DNA of 64,000 nucleotides from assembly GCF_037975245.1 (NCBI RefSeq), contig NC_092563.1:8877001-8941000 (forward strand), in the 5' to 3' direction. The DNA comes from Apostichopus japonicus. Taxonomy: Eukaryota; Echinodermata; Holothuroidea; Aspidochirotida; Stichopodidae. A program made the position numbers and the translations under genes. Below are positions 49,546-60,131 of this stretch, piece by piece (the first letter of the stretch is position 1; every line of letters begins with the position of its first letter). The notes beneath the pieces are model-generated. The model did no database searches. It saw nothing but the letters and a program-made list of their open reading frames with translations, and was not told the origin of the DNA.

Positions 49546-52500
49546 CTGTGGAGATGAAAAATGGAGCAATTCAAGTTATGGTTAAAAACAGGAAGGTAAG
49601 TGAAATAGACTTTTTGCTATTTGAAATAGACTTTGAAATAGACTTTGCTATTTGAAATAGAGTTTTTTGCTTAATACATGCAATACAGACATACTGTACT
49701 GAGAGGAAACTGCTATATAACATTACCATTTAAGATATAGATCACCTACACGTGTTTGTATATCTTTTGCATGTAATGATTGTTTTACACATAACATAGA
49801 TACCTGGAAAAAAGTTGGTATTGTACTTACTTCACATTAAAAAGGGCAAGTTGAGGTGCCAGCGTCTCAGCAAGACCATTTAATGCACATTTTGATGCGG
49901 TGTACACTTCACAAAATGGAATACCTTACAAACAAAAACAAACAGAAACTCAGAATATGAACAGAGGAGTAACTAGCTCCAATATAGATGTTCATAGCAG
50001 AATCTTGCAAAAAGTCAACAAATCTAGACTTACAATAAAAGACATCTTTCACTGTCTGATCTATCTAATCAGGCAAGAAAGCTAGAAGTAGAAGCAACTT
50101 GCTATATTTACAGCAGTAAGATCATAACATAGCCTAACTTCTGTATCTGTGTGAGTTAAAATTATTCCATACCACAAATTAGCTGAATATTAATGTGAAT
50201 GCATAAATTTGCATAGATTAATATGATTACCATTTAAGACTACTGTACATACATAGCTGCTGGTGACCCTGTACAACTCAAGACTTAGATAAACTCATTT
50301 AAATATCTAAGAGAGTAACACTGGACAATTGACAAATGGTTGAGTTACAGATCAAAGTGGGAAATGATGTACAGTAGAGGGCTCTATACTATTACCAAGA
50401 AGCTTGCATACAGGAAGAATGCAGTTTACCTGGCAACTGAATAGAGGGAACTATGTAATAACTACTAGCCTGTCAATGTACCTGGGCACCACACTACAGA
50501 GCACTCTATAGAGGGAACTATATGGAATAATAATAGTGGGCACAATACTAACTGGCAACCATACAGAGTGTACCATAATAATGATAGTACTAATAGCACT
50601 AAATAGTGGGCAATCTATAGATATATCTGCTACTACTGTAGCGGGCACTATGACCCCCCACTGCACAATATTGCAACATCACATACTGTACTGCAGGCAA
50701 AAATAGGCCACCAACACAAAACGGCATCAAGAACATTACCATATGTTTGTAAAGGCCAGTTACACAAAATAAAGTCTACAACATCACCATACTGTAGACA
50801 GTAAAAGCAGCTATATAACATGGCATCAAAACACCACCATACTGTAGAATGTTAAGGCCAGTTAAAAAAAAACTTCACTGTTATAAAATGGCATTAAGAA
50901 CACTGCCAAGAGCTTCACCATTCTGTAGAATATGTACTATAACCAAATGACTGTCAAATGTCTTCTTCAAGCTGGCTGACTTACAGGTACTTACCAAAAG
51001 TAGTCACAGTTGATGATATAAAGATGATATGCCCTGACTTGTTTCGCTTCATGGACGGAATGAACTTCTGAGTTAGATGCATAGCACCAAAGAAGTTGGT
51101 TTCAAATAGTTGTCTGGACTTCTCCAGGGATGCATTCTCTAGGGTAGCAGCCTGGCCATACCCAGCATTGTTAACTGAATGATGGATGTTGGTAATCATT
51201 GCATATATATACATGTACAAAAAGAAAAAGAGATATAAATATCTATTGCTAAACTAACATCTCAAATTGCATATTTTTTCTAGTATCTAGTATGTTAGGT
51301 TTTTCTGTCTTTTGGTAGATTAATTTATAGTGTCTTTAGACTTCCTTTAAAATTTGAAGTTAAGAAAGGTTGCAAAGTCAATTTATCACTGAAGTTTAAG
51401 ACACCTGGCCTCCCAGATATTTTTCTTCAGTGAGTTCATGACAACAAATTAACAATTCAACACTTTTCATATCACTTAATATCAAGGGGAGGGAGGGGAG
51501 GGGTGATTTAAGGCTGCCCGGATGGGTGCCTGTTAGTACTTTGATAGTAGGCTACTTATCAGTACAGGGAGAGGTGATTTAGGCTGACATGATACAGTAG
51601 GTGTCAGTTAGTCCTGGATATCAGGCTACCTATCAGTACCGGGAGGGGTGATTCAGGTTGACAGGAAGGGTGTCAGTTAATCCTATTATAGTAGGCTACC
51701 TATAAGTACTGCGAGGGGTGATTCAGGCTGATAGGATAGGTGTCAGTTAGTCCTGTGATAGTAGGCTACCTATAAGTACTGCGAGGGGTGATTTAGGCTG
51801 ACATGATACAGTAGGTGTCAGTTAGTCCTGGATATCAGGCTACCTATCAGTATGGGGAGGGGTGATTCAGGTTGCCAGGATGGGTGTCAGTTTAATAGTC
51901 CTGTGACAGTAGGCTACTTGGGAGTACTAGGAGATATACTACAGTATACAGTAGGCTAGTATTGTAAGTTGGGTGGATATCTGCTTGTTTATGAGAACAC
52001 TGTTAAAGATACAGTAATAAAGCTATAGAATGGAGTCCAACACTTTACTGCACATCGAGTAGATGAGGCCAAAAATATGCATAGCAAATTGTTGTTTAAC
52101 CATGACTCACTTAAGATATCTACCCTGCCTTCACTTTCAAGGATATCTTCAGCAAACTTCTTAACTGATTCCTCCTTGCTAACATCCAGTTCCTTTATAA
52201 ACAGAGTCTTGCCAAGTTGATCACCAGCTGATATCTCAAGATCGGACTTCTTACTCATATTTCTCATGGTAGCGAAAACCTTTATTTAAGCGTAAATTGA
52301 AAAAGAAGAAAATAAACAATAAACATACAGTATAGTATACATGCATAGATCAGAACCAAATTTGGTTTGGTTGGGCAAACACAATTACTGTGAATTCCTC
52401 AATCTGATGAATAGTGTGATGTAATCAGGTGTGATGTATTATGATTACAAGGTTTTCACAATTTGACCCCTGGTGACCCCAAATGACCTTTGCCCTCCAC

Positions 52501-55500
52501 CAAAAACAATAGGCTTCTTTTACACAATGTGGTACTTCTACACACCAAATATGAGGTCTGCCCATGATTCCCTTCTTGAGATATCCTGTTAACGAGGTTT
52601 TCACAATTTGACCCCTGGTGACCCCAAATGACCTTTGACCTCCACCAAAACACAATAGGCTTCTTTTTCACAATGTGGTACTTCTACACACCAAATGATG
52701 CTGCCCATGATTCCCTTCTTGAGATATTTAGTTTACAAGGTTTTCACAATTTGACCCCTGGTGACCCCAAATGACCTTTGACCTCCACCACAACCCGCAT
52801 ACTTTTTGTTCTCAATGTGGTACTTCTACACACTAAGTATGAAGTTCGTCAGATCTTCTCTTCTTGAGAAATCGTATTTAAAAGGTTTCACAATTTCACC
52901 CCTGGTGACCCCAAATGACCTTTGACCTCCATAAAAAACAATGGGCTTCTTGTACAAATGTGGTACTTTTACACATTAAATATGAAGTTGGTCCGACCAT
53001 GGAGCTATAAACAGTTTACAGCTCCATGGTCCGACCTTCCCTTCTTGAGATATCGTGTTTACAAGCTGGGCGTCAAAAACGCATTCACACACACACCCAG
53101 GCGTATATGTACGCCATTATGAATGCAAAGGTTACGATTTTCATCGAAACCACATGTACTGTACAGTAGCTTATTAGATGGAGTACATGAAGAATGATGA
53201 AAGACAGATCCAGGAATGGAAAGCAAATCCTATGAGGAAAGAGTTCAGGAGAAATAACCCGTAGCCTTTTCTGCTTAGAGAATATATATATACCATTGCT
53301 TTAAAACATTTCTATCCACCTTAAAAAATCGATTTAATTGTCACTCATGGCGTTCACCATTTTGTTTGAATTCCTACAGTTCCAGCTTGTTTCGTGATAT
53401 AAGCGTGGAGGGGGGATGGGGGAGATAAGTCAGGGAAATCACAAAACTAAATGGTGACAACTTACTTTATCCAATTTTGATAGCAAATGTCATTTTATTG
53501 ATGTTGTCAGTAGCTCTAGGCTATATATGTGGATTGTTTATGAATCACAGTAAACAAAATTAGCAAAGGTAAATAAAGGCGCACGGTCGGTATATTGTGT
53601 GATGGAGAAAACGTAGTTGAATGCCCGGTGAATAGCTAACATGTACGAACCACGCTAGTATTACTAGTAGTAGTACAGTACTGCTCTCAATTCCCAAAAC
53701 ACTAATTGTTAATGTTGCAGCATGTGTTTTTAACGACTCCAGTTAGTTTTCGGCCCCATTAGTTTCCTACCCTGGAAAAGTTAGTTTCAACCCCTAAAAA
53801 CGTCTTTAGGTTTTTAGGGTACCAACATTTTTAGGGGAGAAATACTAACGTTTTCTCAGGGGAGGAAACTAACGGGTCCGGAAACTAAAGGCCCTAGTTT
53901 TTTAAGTACCTTGCTCGTATTTGATGTTCATGCCACGAAAGTGTCCATAAGCTATAGGTTGCATCCAAAAACCCGCCGTTTGTACTGAATGGCAGGTTTT
54001 TTCCAGTTGGTTAGCTGAGTGATCAGTCCCATCTTTTCGCACCTTAGTTGAGCTGCCTATATTCATCTATTATGCAACTCTTCACACAGCTAGTAGCCAA
54101 ATCACTATCAGATTAAGGCAGACATGGCAAGGTGTGAACAAATCAACTCTTCCAAACTAACCAGTCTGTTTGCAGAAGACATAAAGTTTCAGTAAGTTGA
54201 GGTCAAGAGAGCTGAAAAATGCAACCTATGGTTAATGGACTTATTCTCGCCATGTTGATCTGAATACAATAATTCTGACATCCATGCATAATCATAGCAA
54301 GGCAGTAATCCTGTGTTTCTTGAACAGCGCCGTATAAAATAATGTCTGTTTTAGCGAGGGCTTTAGTCATTCTGCTGCGCAGTAAATGTCACCGATATAA
54401 CGAGTACGTTAACGGAGGTCGCTATGCTGCAGTAAAGACTGCCGCATAGTGAGTAAGATTTACGTCAGTCCTTATTTTGATAATAACTAACATTGCCGCA
54501 TAATTAGGTTTTTCTTTCTTGGTCATTATGTGACTGTAAATATTGCCGCATAATGACGATGATATTGCTTGAAGTCATTATGCAGCAGTAAAAACTGCAT
54601 TTAATTAAGACAATATGATTTTTGTCCAAAATGGCGACCTTTCTGTGACAGCTTACAGACTGCCCAATACAAGCCTTGGTCATGATGCTACATAAAAGAA
54701 ACCTTGCATAATGACTTGTAATTGGGTTTTTTAGTGACACAAAATTTACTGTAGAAGGAGTAAAAGCTGAATAAAAAGTTATTGAATGTCCGTTTTGGCG
54801 TTCCATATATTAGTCTCTACTATGAGGTCACTGCAAAACCCCAGGGTTTATTTCTTTAAAGGATTAAGATTGATGACAAGAAAGCAACACCATATGCACC
54901 AGGACTTTATTATATTTTATAACATAACGCAAGGAAGGATATACATCAAAGTTGATGACTTTGTTGAAGTGATGGTAAAACCAGAGGCCATCGGTACTTT
55001 CCGCCAAAGACAATGTGCTCTTTCCGCCATACAAAAGTGCCTTTCCGCCATGGTACCACCACAGCGGTAAAGCACATCTTCTATGGCCAAAAGAGCATAT
55101 TATTGTGGGTAGGAGCTTCGGTGCTTCATGGTTGAATGAGTGATGAACCATTGGCTTAATTGGGAACAAGAAACTCTCAGGATTATGAGGCAAGGAATAA
55201 GAGTTTTTATTGTTAGGAAAATATATTTGAAGACAGTGTATCAACTTCTACGAACTTATTAAACCTATTCAACCAAGCTTTACACTAAAGACTGTGTATC
55301 AATTCCGCAATCTTGTCTTGACTATAATTCAGTCTATATACCCAGCGAACAGTCACATTTCAAGATGGTGTGCCTATCCTTACACGCTATTCGAAGAATG
55401 TTTCACCGATACATTCCTGTACACTAGTGTAAAATACATGATGTTACCTATCTGCCATAGGTTTCGAGCATATCCGCTCGAAACCTATGGCGGTATGTAC

Positions 55501-55970
55501 CCATGGCGGAATGGCACTAGATTCATACGCTTATTGTCACAAGTTACAAAGAAGACCTTTATTGAATGGGAACAATTTCGTTTGCTTGTGGGACAATATA
55601 TTTTCATTGCAAAAATTGGACTGCTGGATTATAGTATTTAACTGGAGATTACGGAGCATCTGTGGACTATCATATGGTTCATCCTCCTACTGTACAGCCC
55701 ATAGGCCACAGCCTTTGGTACAGGCTGCACTATACTGTTGGTCTACAGCATTCAAGTATTGTAACTTTGCCCCGAAGCTAATTGGCCCACATGATGTGAT
55801 TCCTTAAACTGTAGAATTGAGCCTAGGCCTAGGTTATAGAATAGATGTCGAAATTAGCCGACTATCTAGGTTACCTTATAACGTTGTCCGCTGTCTTTAG
55901 CCATCATCACTGCAGTGGCAAGTCCAATTCCTGATGAACAGCCAGATATAACAACAACTTTCATTCCCAT
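49206..55970 (-). CDS. Short-chain dehydrogenase, HSD17B1/RDH8-like
   Basis: A classical SDR, probably an NADP(H)-dependent steroid or retinol oxidoreductase. Exons, in transcript order: 55875-55970, 52111-52279, 50995-51174, 49831-49924, 49206-49545. They sum to 879 bases, 292 residues and TAA. Visible motifs: the cofactor loop SGCSSGIG at 9-16; Arg38 after the second strand (TMRN), which favours NADP; NNAG at 90-93; catalytic Ser143, Tyr156 and Lys160 (YTASK); and PGPVGT after the sixth strand. FETNFFGA and the C-terminal RYYTSPK segment resemble vertebrate HSD17B1 and RDH8, which are slightly longer (about 310-330). The initiator could be the second ATG, two codons downstream. No membrane segment is obvious. 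The substrate cannot be told from sequence. It converges with syntrophin. Confidence 0.92.
49831..49924 (-). CDS. SDR exon 4: catalytic Tyr-Lys
   Basis: 94 bases between GTTTGTAAG and GTAAGT on the minus strand. It encodes IPFCEVYTASKCALNGLAET, with the YxxxK active-site pair, and LAPQLALFNV. Confidence 0.93.
49925..50994. other. SDR intron 3, no named content
   Basis: No delimited repeat. ACACCACCATACTGTAGA-like words recur near 50730-50940, perhaps a very degenerate tandem array. Confidence 0.35.
50995..51174 (-). CDS. SDR exon 3: NNAG and catalytic Ser
   Basis: 180 bases between ATTCAG and GTAAGT on the minus strand. It encodes NNAGYGQAATLENASLEKS, FETNFFGAMHLTQKFIPSM and GHIIFISSTVTTFG, which carries the active-site serine. 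Confidence 0.94.
51490..51960. repeat. Minisatellite in SDR intron 2, about 70-bp unit
   Basis: Six or seven units of GGGAGGGGTGATTCAGGCTG, ATAGGTGTCAGTTAGTCCTG and GTAGGCTACCTATAAGTACT. Confidence 0.88.
52111..52279 (-). CDS. SDR exon 2: cofactor half
   Basis: 169 bases between AAATAAAG and GTGAGT on the minus strand. It encodes VFATMRNMSKKSDLE, then LFIKELDVSKEESV (the conserved Asp of the adenine pocket) and GRVDIL leading into the NNAG motif. Confidence 0.93.
52440..53066. repeat. Tandem repeat in SDR intron 1, about 145-bp unit, with DR1 sites
   Basis: Four units and a partial fifth, starting near 52451, 52596, 52739 and 52884. Each contains CACAATTTGACCCCTGGTGA, CCCCAAATGACC and TGTGGTACTTCTACACACC. 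Each also holds TGACCTTTGACCT (52629, 52772, 52916) or the variant TGACCTTTGCCCT (52484). The reverse complement, AGGTCAAAGGTCA, is the consensus DR1 element bound by RXR heterodimers, HNF4 and COUP-TF. Confidence 0.85.
52995..53031. repeat. Perfect hairpin, 12-bp arms
   Basis: GACCATGGAGCT and AGCTCCATGGTC around a 13-base spacer, inside the last unit of the 145-bp repeat, which is interrupted here. Confidence 0.75.
53735..53903. mobile_element. Fold-back element, imperfect 65-bp arms
   Basis: TTAGTTTTCGGCCCCATTAG pairs with the complement of GGGTCCGGAAACTAAAGGCC, and CCCCTAAAAAC with GTTTTTAGGG at the centre. No open frame. The borders are approximate. Confidence 0.6.
54360..54610. repeat. 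Interspersed GCCGCATAATGAC-type inverted words
   Basis: TGCCGCATA occurs at least three times, and its inverted relatives (TATGCAGCAGTAA, TATGCTGCAGTAAA) three times, separated by AT-rich DNA. It may be a decayed TIR element or a transposase-site array. Confidence 0.4.
55454..55491. repeat. Perfect hairpin, 16-bp arms
   Basis: GCCATAGGTTTCGAGC, a 6-base spacer, and the exact complement. No repeat family is recognised at its flanks. Confidence 0.8.
55875..55970 (-). CDS. SDR exon 1: start and cofactor loop
   Basis: 96 bases, ATG at 55970 down to the donor AAG|GTAACC. It encodes MGMKVVVISGCSSGIGLATA, the Rossmann glycine loop, and the first helix. A second ATG is two codons in. Confidence 0.92.
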
Positions 55971-56280
55971 TTTGCGTTTCCACTATCGTATTTTTCGTCT
56001 TTATGTACGTACAGTACTCTCTGTCACGTTCTCGAAAAAGACCTGAGACCAGAAATCGCTGACCTATATAGGAACGATTAGCAGCATAAGCACTAATAAT
56101 ATATCTGATAGTTTGAACTGATCTCATCTCATATTATGTAAGTTAACACTAGCCCTCACGCCTGACTGCACAGTGCACACGTTATCACAACAAACCAAGG
56201 ACTTTAGACACGGCTTCAACATTTCAGATAGGTGATTGATCAAATCAGTCGTGCATGGATCAGCCGGGCATGAACATGCA
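55971..56280 (-). promoter_or_regulatory. Region upstream of the SDR start
   Basis: The promoter and 5' UTR of the dehydrogenase should be here unless there is an earlier non-coding exon. No element can be named with support. Confidence 0.3.
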
Positions 56281-56281
56281 G

Positions 56282-56345
56282 TGGCGTAGCTAGGATTTTT
56301 TGAGTGGGGGGGGGCCATGGGGGGCTGTTCTTTCTTGTGGGGGGG
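56282..56345. mobile_element. Transposon end, GTGGCGTAGCTAGG followed by poly(G)
   Basis: GTGGCGTAGCTAGGATTTTT then several G-runs. Similar words occur at 7580 (GGCGTAGGAACC) and 63533 (GCTTAGCCAGGATTT). This is an end motif of repeats; no second end was found. Confidence 0.4.
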
Positions 56346-56384
56346 GGGCCGGTGTAGCAGTACAAACTGTCGCAAATATTCCAT

Positions 56385-56431
56385 ATTCAGTATAAACTGT
56401 CCCAGTCCCACTGGGACAGTTTATACTGAAT
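56385..56431. repeat. Perfect hairpin, 22-bp arms
   Basis: ATTCAGTATAAACTGTCCCA begins the left arm (56385-56406); the right arm 56410-56431 is its exact complement across three C. It follows the transposon-like G-rich block. Confidence 0.8.
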
Positions 56432-56599
56432 TTACCAGTACATTTAGTCTCCCGGACCTTTTGTACAAGGCCAGTTTATGCTATGATGAAACGAGGGGGG
56501 ACATTATTTGTTGGTCGCATATTTGGTTGTAAATTGTGTCCCCCTGAACACTACGTCCGCATTAGCATGTACGTTCGAGTAGCAAAAATTTAATTAGTA

Positions 56600-56845
56600 A
56601 TGGACTCTGGCAGTATCCGTATTATTAGCAAACTGTCGTATTTCGGCTTCCGTATATTTAGCAGTAAAGTCGTGCGACAACTAAAAATGGAAAAGCTAAC
56701 AGAAAACGTGAGACAAATTGCAGATATTCTAAGAGATGAGAGCTATCCAAGTGGGTTTACAAGAATAAAACAGAGAAGGATCTTACGGAGACAAAGTCAG
56801 TCTTTCAGACTGGCTGAAAATGGAACTCTTGCATACCGAAAATAA
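56600..56845 (+). pseudogene. N-terminal piece of an integrase-type protein
   Basis: An ATG-initiated frame of 81 codons with ENVRQIADILRDESYPSGFT and RQSQSFRLAENGTLAYRK, then a stop in an A-rich run. The second half looks like the segment that precedes the HHCC zinc finger in gypsy, Ginger and GIN1/KRBA2-type integrases (basic helix, then a short strand pair ending in YRK). The expected zinc finger does not follow in any frame, so it is either truncated or spliced to an unseen exon. Same strand and order as the integrase exons at 58571 and 60056. Confidence 0.4.
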
Positions 56846-58012
56846 AGGAAAGTTTTGCTATCTAGGGCTTCTCAACTCAGCTCATACTGACTAGTGACAT
56901 CTATAAGGTAAAGTCTGTAACTTACAGTATAGGATACACAATATGGTATTGGTTGTTAAATGGCGAACGGCCATTCCACAGTTAAACTATAACCAGGCCT
57001 CTAGGACTGATTGGTGCACAAATCATGATATTCATTTACCACGTTTGGTTAGTTGTAAAAACTCATTCGCAAAAGTCAAGCAATTGCTTATGCAACATTA
57101 TAATGAGTTGTATGCTTGAGCAAAGTTGTAAGTGCATGAACAAAGTTGTTAGGGCCTATTTCTTTTCGTTTTGTTTTACCCAATTGTCTTAACAAATTTT
57201 TGTGAAAATTATTATAAATTTCTACCTTTTATCGCCCTGCCTATCATAAAAGATAACAACAGATCACTAACGCTTACAGAGCTAGTCAGGTTTGCATGCA
57301 TGGGACACTATAAAATGCTATTATTGGACTATAGCATATAGCCTAGCCTACTTCTAGAGGAAAGTGGCACTAATACTGTACATAACAAATTCACGTTCAT
57401 TAATTTTGGTTGGTAAGAACAGATATTGAAGGCCTGATAGTACTTTTTTAGGTGTGGCATATTCTCTACATGCCAAACCTCACTGCAGAAGAAAACTCCT
57501 TAAATATCTATAGACCCAAATAGTGGCCATGCAATATGTACAATAATGGGAATATTCCATTTCAAACACCGATATAGAGTTGTAATTCAATTTTAAGGCA
57601 CTTCAGCTAGAACTACCAATCCTGCAGCCCATATATTTGTGTGTGTTTGTTTTTTGTTTTTTTTTGGGGGGGGGGGGGGTGGGCAAGAAAACATGATATC
57701 TCCTTGATCATGAATTTTCTTATCTCTTTGAAGGTGTTCATCTTTGCATAGATAAACCAGACAACAGACTATGTCTAGATTCTATTGGAAAACTATCAAC
57801 GTTGATGTAACAAGTTATGTTCAACAGGATGTCAAAAGCGTCATTGTCCTGTAGACCTACGAACAAGTCTCCATAGCATTCCTGTAACTGGATTATGGAA
57901 ACAGGTAAATTCTCAATCTGTTTTAATTGCACAAGATGTCCGCAGTATGCAGTGAAGGTTTCGTATAGTTAATGTCACTCTTTCTGGACAAATTCAACAT
58001 TTACAAGTTTAA

Positions 58013-58239
58013 AGGTAGTCTGTATTGGCCCTAAAGTTTGGCCACTTTAATTGCTAAAAGTTTTCAAAAAGTACTTTCCAAGGGGTAATAACCCTTTAAA
58101 TTGTGCTCAGACATTCTAAATGATGACACGAGATATTGAATGTCCCAGTGAGGTAAATTTCCTCCAGGGAAATAAACATACTTAAAGAATTTTGTCCATA
58201 GTGAAAATTTGGCATATTTAAGGCCTATACAGCATACCT
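58013..58239. mobile_element. 235-bp TTAA-flanked element, copy 2 of 2
   Basis: TTAA at 58009-58012 and 58240-58243. TIRs are AGGTAGTCTGTATTGGCCC and the complement of AGGTATGCTGTATAGGCCT. Shares its interior with 42738-42972. No coding content. Confidence 0.82.
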
Positions 58240-58570
58240 TTAAGCCACACTCTGGCCTAACTGCAGAGCAACCATCAATATAGGAATATAATTGTAAGTT
58301 GCAAAAAGTGGCGTATCATTTTTCTGGTTTAGTGGTTGAAGAGATTGTAAATATATGGTACAGTATGGTGTAAGTTACATTTTCATGTTTGCAAGGTAAA
58401 AATAATTGGCCTTAATCCACCAACACCCTGTTTCGATCAGATATCCCACTGTTTTTATCTAGATCTCTGTACAGAATGAAGCAATGGAATAGAACAACAG
58501 TCAAGGCAAAGCATGCAACTTGTAATTGTTTTTGAAATTAGCACCTAAATGCTGTCTTCTTTCTTAACAG

Positions 58571-58728
58571 GTTGGTGTAGATCTTATTGGTCCTCTACCA
58601 GTGACAGCTGCCAAGCGACTGTACATCATAACACTGTCTGACTTCTATTCAAAGTGGCCTGAGACTAAGGCAGTGCCTGAAAAGACTGCAGCATCAACTT
58701 CTTATTGCATTACTGATGTGATGATGAG
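58571..58728 (+). pseudogene. Integrase core exon (Ty3/gypsy or Ginger type)
   Basis: Between TTCTTAACAG and GTAAGC lies an uninterrupted 158-base frame that begins VGVDLIGPLPVTAAKRLYII and goes on TLSDFYSKWPETKAVPEKTA. This is the start of the retroviral-type integrase core, with the first catalytic Asp in VDLIGPLP. LTR retrotransposons normally lack introns, so clear splice sites on both sides point to a Ginger DNA transposon or a host gene derived from an integrase (GIN1/KRBA2-like). Phase 2 at the donor fits the acceptor at 60055. It could also be chance splice-like borders in a dead gypsy copy. Confidence 0.6.
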
Positions 58729-60055
58729 GTAAGCATGTCTTAAAAAGTGAATAATTTTCTGTAGTTAGTTCCAATATGAATGGCATCATATCTGTTATTT
58801 GTACCATGCAAATAACTTGTAGTGCATGGCAGAATGCTGTGTTTGAGTATAAATTATTTCCAAATAGGTATTAAGCATACAGAAAGATCACGAAGGTAGG
58901 TGAGAACAGAGAAAGTGTACTGTAAATCTTTGCAGGTTAAGTCCCCATTAACAAGTTTATATGTACATAGTTTTTGTTCCTATATTTACTTGCAAAGTTT
59001 CCACCTCTGGTTCTTAAGTAGCATATAGCCTGACAATTGTCGTCATTTGATTTACATCCCCAAAAAGTGTCTTTGGCTGGACATGTTTCACTGCAGCAGA
59101 CACAGTTTATTTGTTCAAACAAATGATGAGTAAATAATTAAGACCACATTCCACAGCTAGACACCACCTATTGTGTGTTGTTTTTCAAAAAGGTGTTGGA
59201 CAGTTTGATATTGTAACCACAGGGAACTTTTCTGTTTAGAAAGTGTGAACTTATTACCACTTGGCTGTTTTGACAGGAATTTCGACAAGATAAGAGAGAT
59301 AATGTATCAACTGAGTTGTGGTACCATTTCTCTGTTAGGTCCGTTGTGGAAAATTGCTAAATGTGTTTGTGTGTGTGGTGGGGGATATTTCCTGAAACCT
59401 GGGAGAGGGACCCCTTTTTCTTTGGCAAAATAAGGCAATGTTTAGGTCTCTTGATGCAAAATGATGTATAATAGTACATTTTACTATAATAATGGTAAGC
59501 TAGCATTATTTTTTTTGCATTTGGGTCATACAGAGGGTGTTTTGAACCCCCCATGGATCCTGATTCAGGACAATTAATGTTTGATCGGCATTAAACAGTC
59601 ATAACATGCGCACATACATCAATAGAGCACCAAAAGGCATCAAATTTCTGTTGTATCCTAGCTTACTCTAATTTGATAAATTTCTGATATTAAATTTAAT
59701 TAATATGCCCCAAAGTTGTATTGGCTCATGTGGTTAAAACTTTTCAGGTTTGGTAGTGAACTGTACAATATAGCACCAAAATTATGACATGCAATCTCCA
59801 ATTAATAAAATGGAGCCAGTAATCCCATAAACATGTACTGTAGGTGTCACAATAAAAGATCATCCAATTAACTCAATGCCTAAGCATAGTTCAGTTGTAC
59901 ACTATACAGTCTACACTTAACCAACATGGTGAATGTTAATTATCTTTGTAGTGGAGCTTACACATAACTTTTCAAGATGATAATTTATTTTATATATGAC
60001 TTACAGTGTGGTATTCACTACTCATAATATTGCTTTCAACTTTTATTTTGCACAG
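58729..60055. other. Putative intron between integrase exons
   Basis: No exon or delimited repeat. It ends in a good acceptor, TTTTATTTTGCACAG. Confidence 0.35.
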
Positions 60056-60131
60056 ATTTGGTTGTACTGATATCTCATCCCCGACCACCAATGGAGGGAG
60101 TATGTATGAGGTTAACAGAAGACATGTCTAG
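60056..60131 (+). pseudogene. Second integrase core exon, frameshifted
   Basis: Joined in phase to the donor at 58728, the frame begins with Arg-Phe-Gly-Cys, exactly what follows the core's first helix in this family. After TD the reading leaves the family and ends at TAG (60129-60131). In another frame the same DNA reads LIPDHQWREYV, which resembles the motif with the second catalytic Asp. A frameshift therefore broke the gene inside this exon. Confidence 0.5.

Noticed and set aside
52425-52671. Minus-strand frames with FGVTRGQIVKT repeats
   Set aside because: They repeat with the 145-bp tandem unit in the SDR intron and are not exons.
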